Source: JAHFUS01 sp035689115
GTDB lineage: Bacteria > Actinomycetota > Acidimicrobiia > Acidimicrobiales > GCA-2861595
Length of the DNA: 64,000 nt
Direction: 5' to 3'
Assembly (NCBI GenBank): GCA_035689115.1
Contig: DASSMA010000056.1
Span: 1-64,000, forward strand
Positions 24,932-32,809 of the stretch are shown here, in pieces. Below the pieces are notes generated by a model. The model worked only from the letters and a program-made list of their open reading frames with translations. It searched no databases and was not told where the DNA came from. How positions within the stretch are numbered: position 1 is the first letter of the stretch; each line of letters opens with the position of its first letter. Position numbers and translations under genes: made by a program.

Positions 24932-25712
24932 AAGCCAGCCCGCGGAGGTCGCCGTCCTCGTCCCACCACGGCTCGGCCGGGCCGAGGCCGGCGGCCGCCA
25001 GCGACGGGTCGAGGTCGGCGTCCTGCTCGCCGCCCACCTCGACGAGGAGCCACCCTCCCGGGCGCAGCAGGCGGCCGGCGGCCGCCACCACCCGGCGCAC
25101 CACGTCGAGGCCGTCGGCCCCGCCGTCGAGGGCCGACCGGGGTTCGTGGCGCCGGACGTCGGCGGGGAGGAGGCGCAGCGCGCCGGTGGGGACGTAGGGC
25201 GCCACGGCGGTCACCACGTCGGCCCGCGGGCCCGGCCGCAGCGGCCCGTCGAGGTCGCCGGCAACCGCCCGCACCCCGTTGGCCCGGGCGCAGGCCGCAG
25301 CCCGCCGGTCGAGGTCCACGCCGACCACCGTGGCCGACGGCACGGCGGCCGAGAGGGCGGCAGCCACCGCGCCCGACCCGGTGCAGAGGTCCACGGCCAG
25401 ACCGCCGGCCGGCAGCAGGGCCGCCGCCCGCCGGGCCAGCTCCTCGCTCTGGAGGCGGGGCACGTACACGCCGGCGTCCACCCGCACCCACACGCCGCAG
25501 AACCACAGGCCGCCCACGATCCACGCCAGCGGCTCCCCCGCCTCCCGCCGGCCGGCCCACGCCTCCAGGGTGGCCTCGTCGGGGGCGCCGGCCGCCAGCT
25601 CGTCCGCCTCCTCCTCGGCCGCCACCCACCCGGCGGCCGCCAACCGGGCCACCAGCCACTCCCGAGTACATAGGGTGCGGAATCCGCACCCTATGTACTC
25701 GGGGTCGGGCAT
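24897..25712 (-). CDS. PrmC/HemK-like methyltransferase
   Basis: About 271 residues. The helical N-terminal domain (GEPLAWIVGGLWFCG; compare GEPxqYixG of HemK/PrmC) is followed by an SAM-binding Rossmann domain with VDLCTGSGAVAAALS and VVGVDLDRRAAAC. The catalytic NPPY motif of PrmC is replaced by APYVP, so glutamine N5-methylation of release factors is doubtful; a paralogue with another target is likelier. ATG at 25712 overlaps the msrB stop (TGATG), which suggests translational coupling. The first ~15 codons are made of a perfect 43-base palindrome, so a later start (for example GTG just after the palindrome) cannot be excluded. Confidence 0.72.
   Translation of the reverse strand: MPDPEYIGCGFRTLCTREWLVARLAAAGWVAAEEEADELAAGAPDEATLEAWAGRREAGEPLAWIVGGLWFCGVWVRVDAGVYVPRLQSEELARRAAALLPAGGLAVDLCTGSGAVAAALSAAVPSATVVGVDLDRRAAACARANGVRAVAGDLDGPLRPGPRADVVTAVAPYVPTGALRLLPADVRRHEPRSALDGGADGLDVVRRVVAAAGRLLRPGGWLLVEVGGEQDADLDPSLAAAGLGPAEPWWDEDGDLRGLASRCTPGGPPGS
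25661..25703. repeat. Perfect 43-base palindrome at the start of the methyltransferase gene
   Basis: Arms 25661-25681 and 25683-25703 (21 bases each) are exact reverse complements around a single central A at 25682. The arm reads CCCGAGTACATAGGGTGCGG plus A. It is less GC-rich than its surroundings and starts about ten bases inside the coding frame downstream of msrB. Confidence 0.9.
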
Positions 25713-26110
25713 CAGGCCTTGGTGTCGAGGTCCAGCGAGCAGGAGTTGATGCAGTAGCGCTGGCCGGTGGGACCGGGTCCGTCGTCGAACACGTGCCCCA
25801 GGTGGCCGCCGCAGCGCTTGCAGACCACCTCGGTGCGCACCATGCCGTGGCTGCGGTCGGTGACCAGCTCCACCGCGTCGGCGACCGCCGGCTCGGTGAA
25901 GCTGGGCCAGCCCGTGCCGGAGTCGAACTTGGCGTCGGAGGAGAACAGGGCGGCGCCGCAGCCGGCGCAGCGGTACATGCCGTCGTCGTGGACGTCGAAG
26001 TACTTGCCGGTGAACGCCCGCTCGGTTCCCTTGCGGCGCAGCACCTCGTACTGCTCGGGGGTGAGCGACTGACGCCACTCCTCGTCGGTCTTCGCCATCT
26101 CCGGGCTCAT
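25712..26110 (-). CDS. msrB: Peptide-methionine (R)-S-oxide reductase
   Basis: A 132-residue MsrB that reduces methionine-R-sulfoxide in proteins using thioredoxin. Two CxxC pairs (CAGC and CKRC) bind structural zinc. GTGWPSF, RSHGMVRTEV, HLGHVFDDG and RYCINSCSLD are the family's active-site blocks, with the catalytic Cys in RYCINS. Full length and apparently functional. The ATG at 26110 follows a GGAGG. The stop overlaps the next gene's ATG, making a two-gene unit with the PrmC-like methyltransferase. Confidence 0.95.
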   Translation of the reverse strand: MSPEMAKTDEEWRQSLTPEQYEVLRRKGTERAFTGKYFDVHDDGMYRCAGCGAALFSSDAKFDSGTGWPSFTEPAVADAVELVTDRSHGMVRTEVVCKRCGGHLGHVFDDGPGPTGQRYCINSCSLDLDTKA

Positions 26111-26142
26111 TGGGGCCTCCTCCCTCATACGGGAGCCCCAGC

Positions 26143-27711
26143 CTACGAAGCGACGGCGACCAACCGTGACCGGGAGCGGGGGCGGCGGTAGCGCATGGTG
26201 CGGTTGCGGCCCTGGCGCTTGGCCCGGTAGAGGGCGGCGTCGGCGGCCGCCACCAGGCCGGCGCCGTCGTCGGCGTCGGCGGGGAACGAGGCCACGCCGG
26301 CGCTGACCGTGATCGGGATGGGGAGTGGGCCCGACGCCACCGCCGCCCGCAGGCGCTCGGCCACCTCCACCGCCTGGGCCGGGGCGCAGCCGGGCACGAT
26401 GACGACGAACTCCTCGCCGCCGTAGCGGGCCGGCACGTCCATCTCCCGGGCCGCCGACCGGAGCGCGGCGCCGACCACCTGGAGGACCTGGTCGCCGGTC
26501 TGGTGCCCGTGGGTGTCGTTGACCGCCTTGAAGTGGTCGACGTCGACGAGGATCAGCCCGCACGGCTCGCCCCGCCGCACGGCGGCAGCCAGTTCGCGCT
26601 CGAGCGACTCGTCGAAGGTACGCCGGTTGGCGAGCCCGGTGAGGCCGTCGGTGGTGGCCATGCGGCGGATCTCCGACTGGAGGGCGGCGGCCCGCAGGGC
26701 GAGCGAGGCGTGGGCGGCGAACTGCGCCAGCAGGTCCACCGTGCGGGAACTGACCCGGGCCCGCCCGCCGCCGCCCCGCTCGACGGCGAGGGCGCCGACC
26801 GGGTCACCGTCGGCGAGGAGGGGCACGACCATCACGTTGGACGCGCCGGGCAGGGCGGCCGCCAGGCGGGCGTCGAAGCCGTCGAGGGCCCGCCGCAGCC
26901 GCGGCTCGGTGGGCAGCAGCTCGGGCCGGGCGGCCACCAGGGCCTGCTCGAGGGCGCCGTCGGCGTCACGGGCGAACACGGCCGCGCCACCGTTGGCGTC
27001 CAGCAGGACGGCCGACCGGCAGGCGCCGAATGCGTCGGCCACGCCGGCCAGCAGGAGCTCGACCAGCTCGTCGGCCTCGGTGGTGGCCGCCATCCGGCGA
27101 CCCATCTCCGCCAGGGCCCGCATCTCCGCCTTCCCCCTGCGCAGCTCGGCCTCGTTCAGCGACGACAGCCAAGCCGTGGCCACCGCCACCGCCAGCACCG
27201 CCAACCCGCCCAGGAGGGCGCCGTACTCGGGGCCCGGCGCCGGGCGCTGGGCCACCACGCCGGCCCGGATGAGCCACGACAGGCAGAACAGGAGCAGGGC
27301 GTGCCAGAGGGCGGCCTTCAGCCCGCTGCGGAACGAGAGGAGCAGGGTGACGGCGATGACGTGGACGAGGACCAGGAACGTGAGGGCGGTCCCCGGGCCG
27401 CCGGTGAGGGCGGTCACGAGCGCCAGGTAGAGGCCGTCGACCAGCACGAGGCCGCCGACCAGCGCCGGCCCCGCCTGGCGGCGGAGGCTCAGGTAGGCGC
27501 TCGTCGATCCCAGGGCGTACACCACGCTGGCCGCGCCCAGGGCAGGCCCGGCGGCGCCGGTCAGGACGTTGGACAGGGTGAGGGCCAGGATCACCACGAC
27601 GGCGGCCAGGCCCAGGCGGACCAACTGGAGGAGCCCGAGGCGCACGGGCAGCGGGGCCAGGTCGCCGGCCGCGTCGACTGGCCCGCGCAGGCGGGCGACG
27701 ATCCGGCTCAC
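26143..27711 (-). CDS. Membrane-bound GAF/GGDEF diguanylate cyclase
   Basis: A 522-residue protein. About five hydrophobic segments fill residues 20-180; a GAF domain follows at about 195-340 (ACRSAVLLDANGG...VPLLADGDPVGALAVE); a GGDEF domain is at about 355-515 with TDGLTGLANRRTFDE, VDVDHFKAVNDTHGHQ and the active loop GGEEF. REMD five residues before the loop is a likely c-di-GMP I-site. It should synthesise c-di-GMP in response to a membrane or cytosolic signal. The GTG start overlaps the upstream secreted-protein gene by four bases (GTGA), so the two are probably made together. Confidence 0.9.
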   Translation of the reverse strand: MSRIVARLRGPVDAAGDLAPLPVRLGLLQLVRLGLAAVVVILALTLSNVLTGAAGPALGAASVVYALGSTSAYLSLRRQAGPALVGGLVLVDGLYLALVTALTGGPGTALTFLVLVHVIAVTLLLSFRSGLKAALWHALLLFCLSWLIRAGVVAQRPAPGPEYGALLGGLAVLAVAVATAWLSSLNEAELRRGKAEMRALAEMGRRMAATTEADELVELLLAGVADAFGACRSAVLLDANGGAAVFARDADGALEQALVAARPELLPTEPRLRRALDGFDARLAAALPGASNVMVVPLLADGDPVGALAVERGGGGRARVSSRTVDLLAQFAAHASLALRAAALQSEIRRMATTDGLTGLANRRTFDESLERELAAAVRRGEPCGLILVDVDHFKAVNDTHGHQTGDQVLQVVGAALRSAAREMDVPARYGGEEFVVIVPGCAPAQAVEVAERLRAAVASGPLPIPITVSAGVASFPADADDGAGLVAAADAALYRAKRQGRNRTMRYRRPRSRSRLVAVAS

Positions 27712-28346
27712 GTGAATTCGAGGAGTTGGTCGTCGGCCGCCAGGCGGCGGTCGCCCCGGTCGAGGCGGGCGTGCACGAGCAGGAACACCGCGACGGCGAC
27801 CGCCAGGCCCATGGGAAAGGAGAGGTCCTGGACGGTCTCCGCCGCGGCGCGGCGCAGGCGAAGGGGGACGGGGCCGGCGGCATCGGGCGCCGCAGCCCCC
27901 TGCCGGCCGGACAGGGCCGGTCCGGTGACGGGGCTCGGGATCCCCGGGGCGGTGACGGCCGGCGAGGTGGGAGCACGGGAGGCCGGCGACGTGGCCGGGG
28001 GCGCCGTGGTGGCCGGTGCAGCGGTGGTGGGCGGGGCCGGCAGCGTGACCGGCGGCGTGGCGACCGAGGGGAGGACGGTGATCGGCGGCGTGGTCACCGA
28101 GGGCACCACGGTGACGGAGGGAACCTCGACGCCGGGCACCGACGCCGGGGGAAGGGTCACCGGGGGCAGGCTGACCGGGGGCAGGGTGACGGCCGGCACC
28201 GACAGGCCGGGGACCAGGGGCGCGGTGGTCGGCGTGGTGTCGGCCAGGGCCGAGCCGGCCGCCCAGCACGCGCCCGCGGCCGACAAGCCGGCGGCCATCG
28301 CCGCCACCGCGGCGCGCCGCCACCGTCCGCCGATCCCAATTCCCAT
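27708..28346 (-). CDS. Exported Pro/Thr/Val-rich single-pass membrane protein
   Basis: About 212 residues. An N-terminal signal peptide or anchor (RRAAVAAMAAGLSAAGACWAAG) is followed by roughly 100 residues of low-complexity repeats of the type PxVTLPPVSLPPVTLPP, a stalk-like extracellular linker. A second hydrophobic segment (FPMGLAVAVAVFLLVHARL) near the C-terminus leaves a short cytoplasmic tail. No family recognised. It overlaps the diguanylate cyclase start by four bases, so it may be a surface partner or sensor for that enzyme (inference from coupling only). ATG at 28370 is an alternative start. Confidence 0.65.
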   Translation of the reverse strand: MGIGIGGRWRRAAVAAMAAGLSAAGACWAAGSALADTTPTTAPLVPGLSVPAVTLPPVSLPPVTLPPASVPGVEVPSVTVVPSVTTPPITVLPSVATPPVTLPAPPTTAAPATTAPPATSPASRAPTSPAVTAPGIPSPVTGPALSGRQGAAAPDAAGPVPLRLRRAAAETVQDLSFPMGLAVAVAVFLLVHARLDRGDRRLAADDQLLEFT

Positions 28347-28424
28347 CCCCTCCCATGTTCGGCAAGACATCCCGGGGAATGAGCCAACTGTGATATCCGG
28401 GCCGGTCACGGCTACAAATGACTG

Positions 28425-29720
28425 ATGACAGAGCCGCGGCTGGGCGACGAAACAGGCGGCACCCCGGGCCTTACCAGGCTGGTCCACGCCGTCGAGGCGG
28501 TGGCCATGGGCGACCGCACCGGCTACGAGGAGGGCACCCTCACCGTGGCGGCGGCCGAGGCGGCGGCTCTGGTGGCCGACCCTGCCCTGGCCGAGGTGCG
28601 GGTGTCCTGGGCCTCCCCCGGCGATCCCACCCGCATCGTGAAGGTGCTCGACGCGGTCGAGCCCCGCACCAAGGGGCCGGGCGGCGCCGGCGTCTTCCCG
28701 GGGTTCGTGGGGCCGCCGAAGCCCCAGGGCCGGGGCGAGACCCACGTCCTGCGGGGAGCGTCGGTCGTCACCGCCGGCTACCTGCCCCGCGCCCAGGAGG
28801 CCGTCGTCGACATGTCGGGGCCGGCGGCACCCCTGTCGCCCCTCGGCAGCACCCACAACCTGGTCGTCGAGTTCTCGCCCGCCCCCGGCGCCCAGTGGGA
28901 GGACGTCTACGAGGCGCTGCGCAGGGGGTCGCTGGCCCTGGCCGCCCGCCTGGCCGACGCCGCCCTCGACGCCGAGCCCGACGCGGTGGAGGAGCTGCCC
29001 GGGCTGCCGGCGGCCCACGACCGGCGCCTGCCCCGGGTGGCGGCCATCACCAACCTCCAGACCCAGGGCTCGTTCAAGGAGGTCTTCGTCTACGGGCGGA
29101 GCTTCCCGGGGGCCGCCCTGCCCACCCTGCTCGACCCCGGCGACCTCGACGACGGGGCGGTGGTGAGCGGCCAGCTGGGCCACCCGAGCCTGAAGAACCC
29201 CACGTGGATGTTCCAGAACCACCCCGTGCTGGCCGCCCTCCGGGCCCGCCACGGCGTCGACCTGCTGTGCGCCGGCGTGGTGCTGTCCCCCGAGCCGGTC
29301 GACTCCCACAACAAGGAGCTGGTGAGCGCCCACGCCGCCCGGCTGTGCAAGGCCGCCGGGTTCGACGCCGTGGTGGTCACCAAGGAGGGCGGCGGCAACG
29401 CCGACGCCGACATGGCCCTGAAGATGGACGCCCTCGAGGAGCTGGGCATCCCCACCATCGGCCTGTTCGCCGAGATGGCCGGCCCCGACGGCACCGCCCC
29501 GTCGATCGTGGTGCCCCCCACCACCGCCACCGCCATGGTGAGCACCGGCAACTACGACGAGCGCCTCGACCTCCCGGCCGTGCAGGTCGCCCTGGGCGGC
29601 GACCGGGTCGACGTGGCGGGCGCCGGCGCCCTCGACGCCATGGTGCTGCCCACCGCCGTCATCTACTGCTCCCTCAGCCCGCTGGGATGGGGCCGACTCA
29701 CGTGTAGGGAGGCTGCATGA
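28425..29720 (+). CDS. GrdE-like subunit of a glycine/sarcosine/betaine-reductase-type complex
   Basis: A 431-residue homologue of the substrate-binding component B proprotein (GrdE/GrdG/GrdI). Recognisable blocks are GVFPGFVGPPKPQGRGETHVLRG, then VVTAGYLP, DMSGPAAPLSP, ITNLQTQGSFKEVFVYG, TLLDPGDLDDGAVVSG and VVTKEGGGNADADMALKM. In clostridial GrdE the proprotein is cleaved at an Asn-Cys just after 'VSG' and the Cys becomes a pyruvoyl group that binds the amino substrate. Here the two residues are Gln250-Leu251, so this chemistry seems impossible and the chain is probably not processed. The substrate is therefore uncertain. First gene of the operon; its TGA overlaps the grdB ATG. No clear RBS precedes ATG 28425; a leaderless message is possible. 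Confidence 0.82.
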   Translation: MTEPRLGDETGGTPGLTRLVHAVEAVAMGDRTGYEEGTLTVAAAEAAALVADPALAEVRVSWASPGDPTRIVKVLDAVEPRTKGPGGAGVFPGFVGPPKPQGRGETHVLRGASVVTAGYLPRAQEAVVDMSGPAAPLSPLGSTHNLVVEFSPAPGAQWEDVYEALRRGSLALAARLADAALDAEPDAVEELPGLPAAHDRRLPRVAAITNLQTQGSFKEVFVYGRSFPGAALPTLLDPGDLDDGAVVSGQLGHPSLKNPTWMFQNHPVLAALRARHGVDLLCAGVVLSPEPVDSHNKELVSAHAARLCKAAGFDAVVVTKEGGGNADADMALKMDALEELGIPTIGLFAEMAGPDGTAPSIVVPPTTATAMVSTGNYDERLDLPAVQVALGGDRVDVAGAGALDAMVLPTAVIYCSLSPLGWGRLTCREAA

Positions 29721-31027
29721 CAAGGGTGGTCCACTACATCAACCAGTTCTTCGCCGGCCTGGGCGGGGAGGACTCTGCCACCGCCCCGCCCACCTCCAAG
29801 GAGGGGGCGGTCGGGCCGGGCCGAAAGCTGGCCCAGCTGCTGGGGGACGACTTCGAGGTCGCCGCCACCGTGTTCTGCGGTGACGACCACGCCGGCGGCC
29901 CCGAGGTCCTGCCCGACATCGTGGCGCTCATCAAGGACGCCAAGCCCGACCTGGTGGTCGCCGGACCGGCGTTCACCAGCGGCCGCTACGGGCTGGCCTG
30001 CGCCCGGGTGGCCGCGGCGGTGGCCGCCGAGGACATCCCGGTCGTCGCCTGCATGCACCCCGACAACCCGGGCGTCGACGAGGCCGGCCTGGCCCCGGTC
30101 GTCGCCAGCGGCGAGGTGGCCCGCCAGATGGGCCCGTCGCTGGAGACGCTGGCGGCGGCCATCCGCCTCGTGGCCGCCGGCGAGCCGCTCACCGCCGACG
30201 ACGGGCGCATCGGCAAGATCCCCCGCCGCAACGTCACCGTCGACGCCACCAGCGCCGAGCGGGGGGTGGCCCTGGCCCTGGCCCGGCTGGGCGGCGACCG
30301 GGAGGCCACCGAGGTCCCCCTCCCCCGCTTCGACCAGGTGACGCCGGCCGCCCCCGTCGAGGACCCTACGAAGGCGCTGGTCGCCCTCGTCACCGAGGGA
30401 GCCCTGGTGCCCGACGCCAACCCCGACAGCCTGGAGTCGACCCGGGCCACCCGGTGGCTGCGCTACGCCATCAAGGGCCGCGACTCCATGCCGGCGGGCG
30501 AGTACCGCTCGGTGCACGGCGGGTTCTCCACCGTGTGGGCCAACGAGGACCCCAACCGCATCCTGCCCCTCGACGCCGCCCGGCAGCTGGAGCAGGAGGG
30601 CGCCATCGGGCGGCTCCACGGGGAGTACCTCGTGACCGCCGGCAACGGCACGTCGGTCGGCAACGCCCGCCGCTTCGGCGTGGAGTGGGCCGCCGACCTG
30701 CGCCGGCAAGGAGTGCAGGCCGCCCTGCTGACGGCCACGTGAGGGACCGGAACGCGTTGCGGGTCAACGCTTGCGAAGGAGTTGGAGCGGGCCGGCATCC
30801 CCACCGCCCTGCTGTGCAACCTCACCTCGATCGCCGAGCGGGTGGGGGCGCCCCGGATCGTGCCCACGCGGGGCATCCCGTTCCCGGCCGGCGACCCGTC
30901 GCTCGGCCCGGCGGCCGAGAAGGCGTGGCGCCGCAAGCTCGTCCAGCGCGGGCTGGAGGCGGTGTCCACCCACGTCGACCGGCCCACGCTGTTCCCGGTG
31001 GCCGAGAAGGAGCCCGAGGGTGACTGA
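29717..31027 (+). CDS. grdB: Glycine/sarcosine/betaine reductase component B selenoprotein (UGA = selenocysteine 342)
   Basis: A 436-residue selenoprotein if the in-frame TGA at 30740-30742 is read as selenocysteine. N-terminal MTRVVHYINQFFAGLGGE and AGPAFTSGRYGLACA match GrdB. Around the UGA the sequence reads T-A-T-U-G-T-G-T-R-C-G, and the same frame continues with LAKELERAGIPTALLCNLTSIAERVGAPRIVPTRGIPFP, the conserved GrdB C-terminus; total length equals that of clostridial GrdB. A stem-loop fitting a bacterial SECIS begins 14 bases after the U. GrdB attacks the substrate's C-N bond through its selenol and passes a carboxymethyl group to GrdA. ATG 29717 has AGGGAGG upstream and overlaps the grdE-like stop. 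Ordinary gene callers will split or truncate it. Confidence 0.92.
30754..30770 (+). promoter_or_regulatory. Candidate bacterial SECIS hairpin in grdB
   Basis: GCGTTG (30754-30759) pairs perfectly with CAACGC (30765-30770) around the loop CGGGT. The apical loop starts 20 bases after the U of the UGA at 30740 and has G at its second position. Both features fit the known rules for SelB-dependent bacterial SECIS elements, and the loop resembles the G-rich loop of the E. coli fdhF element. Confidence 0.65.
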
Positions 31028-32456
31028 GCGCAGGGCGGTGCTCACGGCCGCCACCCAGGTCCTGGCCCACGTTCCCGGCATCGCCCGCCACGGGTCGAAG
31101 CCCTCGCGCGAGCTGGCCAGGAACGCCGAGGTGAAGGAGAAGTTCCTCTCGTCGCTCCGCCGCTTCGACCAGGCGGTGGCCTACGGCCCCCACCAGGCCT
31201 ACATCGGCGCCGTCCACCCGCGCGACCTGCCCGAGCGGCCGTGGTGGTCGGGCACCGGCGAGGGGTCCCGGTTCGGGCCGCGCGGCGAGATCGTGCCCGA
31301 CGTGGAATTCCTCGGCCTGATGGCCGCCGTCGACCACTTCGAGCTGCTGAGGCTGGCGCCCGACGCGGCCGACGAGGCGCTGGCCGCCCTCACCGGGCAC
31401 CCGCTGGCCAAGCACCTCGACCTCGAGCGCATCGAGAAGGCCAAGGGCGACGTCGAGGCGGTGGCCGCCGCCAAGGGCGCCCTCCGGGTCCACCTGGGCC
31501 CCCGCCGGGTGGCCGCCGCCATCGCCCCCGCCCACGAGCACGACGAGGCCCTGGGCGCCGGCGTGCTGCTCGACAACCTGGCGTCCAAGGCCACCGCCAC
31601 ACTGGCCCTGCTGCACCTGCTCCACGACAACGGCGTCGACCCGCTGTCGATCCCGTTCGTCATCGGCTGCGGCGAGGAGGCCGTCGGCGACCGCTACCAG
31701 CGGGGCGGCGGCAACATGGCCAAGGCGGTGGCCGAGGTCGGCGGGCTGGCCGAGGCGTCGGGCATGGACGTGAAGAACTTCTGCGCCGCCGCCGTGCCCG
31801 CCCTCGTCACCGCCGCGTCGATGGTGGAGGCGGGGCTGTTCGACCGGGTGGCCGTCATCGCCGGCGGCTCGCTGGCCAAGCTGGGCATGAAGTTCCAGGG
31901 CCACCTGCGCCACGACATGCCGGTGATGGAGGACGTGCTCGGCGGGGCCGCCGCCCTCGTCCAGGCTGACGACGGCGCCTCGCCCGTCATCCGCCTCGAC
32001 TCCGTCGGCCGCCACCGAGTTGCTGCCGGGGGGTCGAACCCGGCCATCATGGAGGCCCTCGCCGTGGCACCCCTGCGCCGGCTGGGCATCCCCATGACCG
32101 ACGTCGACGACTACGCCACCGAGCTGCACAACCCCGAGATCACCGAGCCGCAGGGCTCGGGCAACGTCCCGGCCCGCAATTTCAAGACCATCGCCGCCCT
32201 GGCCGCCCAGGCCGGCGAGATCGAGCGGGCCGAGATCGCCGCCTTCGCCGACGAGCGGGGCATGCCGGGCTTCGCGCCCACGCAGGGCCACCTGGCGTCG
32301 GCGCTGTGCTACCTGCCCCACGCCGTGGACCGCTTGACCACGGGGAATGCGGGGAAGGTGATGGTGTTGGCGAAGGGGAGCCTGTTCCTGGGCCGCATGT
32401 CGCAGCTCTCGGACGGGATGAGTGTGCTGTTGGAACGAAACGGAAAGGCAAGCTGA
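31020..32456 (+). CDS. grdC: Glycine-reductase-type complex component C beta subunit
   Basis: A 478-residue GrdC homologue, slightly shorter than clostridial GrdC. It belongs to the thiolase/FabH-like fold group: VIGCGEEAVGDRYQRGGGNMAKAVAE, VKNFCAAAVPALVTAASMVEAGLFDRVAVIAGGS and HNPEITEPQGSGNVPARNFK are characteristic blocks. With GrdD it normally releases the carboxymethyl-selenoether of GrdA as a bound acetyl group and then acetyl phosphate. GrdD is not encoded in this window, so whether acetyl phosphate is the product is unknown. GTG at 31020 overlaps the end of grdB by eight bases and has AAGGAG seven bases upstream. Confidence 0.88.
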   Translation: MTERRAVLTAATQVLAHVPGIARHGSKPSRELARNAEVKEKFLSSLRRFDQAVAYGPHQAYIGAVHPRDLPERPWWSGTGEGSRFGPRGEIVPDVEFLGLMAAVDHFELLRLAPDAADEALAALTGHPLAKHLDLERIEKAKGDVEAVAAAKGALRVHLGPRRVAAAIAPAHEHDEALGAGVLLDNLASKATATLALLHLLHDNGVDPLSIPFVIGCGEEAVGDRYQRGGGNMAKAVAEVGGLAEASGMDVKNFCAAAVPALVTAASMVEAGLFDRVAVIAGGSLAKLGMKFQGHLRHDMPVMEDVLGGAAALVQADDGASPVIRLDSVGRHRVAAGGSNPAIMEALAVAPLRRLGIPMTDVDDYATELHNPEITEPQGSGNVPARNFKTIAALAAQAGEIERAEIAAFADERGMPGFAPTQGHLASALCYLPHAVDRLTTGNAGKVMVLAKGSLFLGRMSQLSDGMSVLLERNGKAS

Positions 32457-32457
32457 C

Positions 32458-32805
32458 ATGGGAACGCTGACCGAGGCCACCCGGGAGAACTTCCGGGACC
32501 TGGTCGCCGAGGGCACCACGCTGGTCGACGTGTGGGGGCCGGACTGCCAGCCGTGCCTGGCGATGATGCCGTTCATCGAGAAGCTGGCCGGCGACCGCGC
32601 CGACCAGTTCAAGACCGTCAAGCTGGAGGCGCCCAAGGCCCGCCGGCTGTGCATGGAGCTGCGGCTGATGGGGCTGCCGGCGTTCGTGCTGTTCCGCGAC
32701 GGCGAGGAGATCGGGCGTATCAACGGCGCCGGGGTCACCGAGGACAAGGTGCTCTCCTGGCTGAACGAGACGCTGGGCGAGACCGCCGGCGCAGGGAAGG
32801 AGTGA
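32458..32805 (+). CDS. Operon-linked thioredoxin
   Basis: A 115-residue thioredoxin-fold protein. The redox site is W-G-P-D-C30-Q-P-C33 rather than the usual WCGPC, and the cis-proline motif appears as MGLPAFVLFRDGEEIGR. Clostridial glycine reductase operons carry a dedicated thioredoxin with an atypical CxxC that reduces the oxidised selenoprotein after each turnover; this gene's place between grdC and grdA supports that role. ATG at 32458 starts one base after the grdC stop. No thioredoxin reductase gene is nearby, so the electron donor must come from elsewhere. Confidence 0.87.
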   Translation: MGTLTEATRENFRDLVAEGTTLVDVWGPDCQPCLAMMPFIEKLAGDRADQFKTVKLEAPKARRLCMELRLMGLPAFVLFRDGEEIGRINGAGVTEDKVLSWLNETLGETAGAGKE

Positions 32806-32809
32806 GGTC

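Noticed and set aside
29717..31027. grdB looks like a gene broken by a nonsense codon or frameshift at 30740-30742
   Set aside because: The reading frame is unchanged on both sides, conserved GrdB sequence continues, and the UGA falls exactly at the family's selenocysteine with a SECIS-like hairpin after it.
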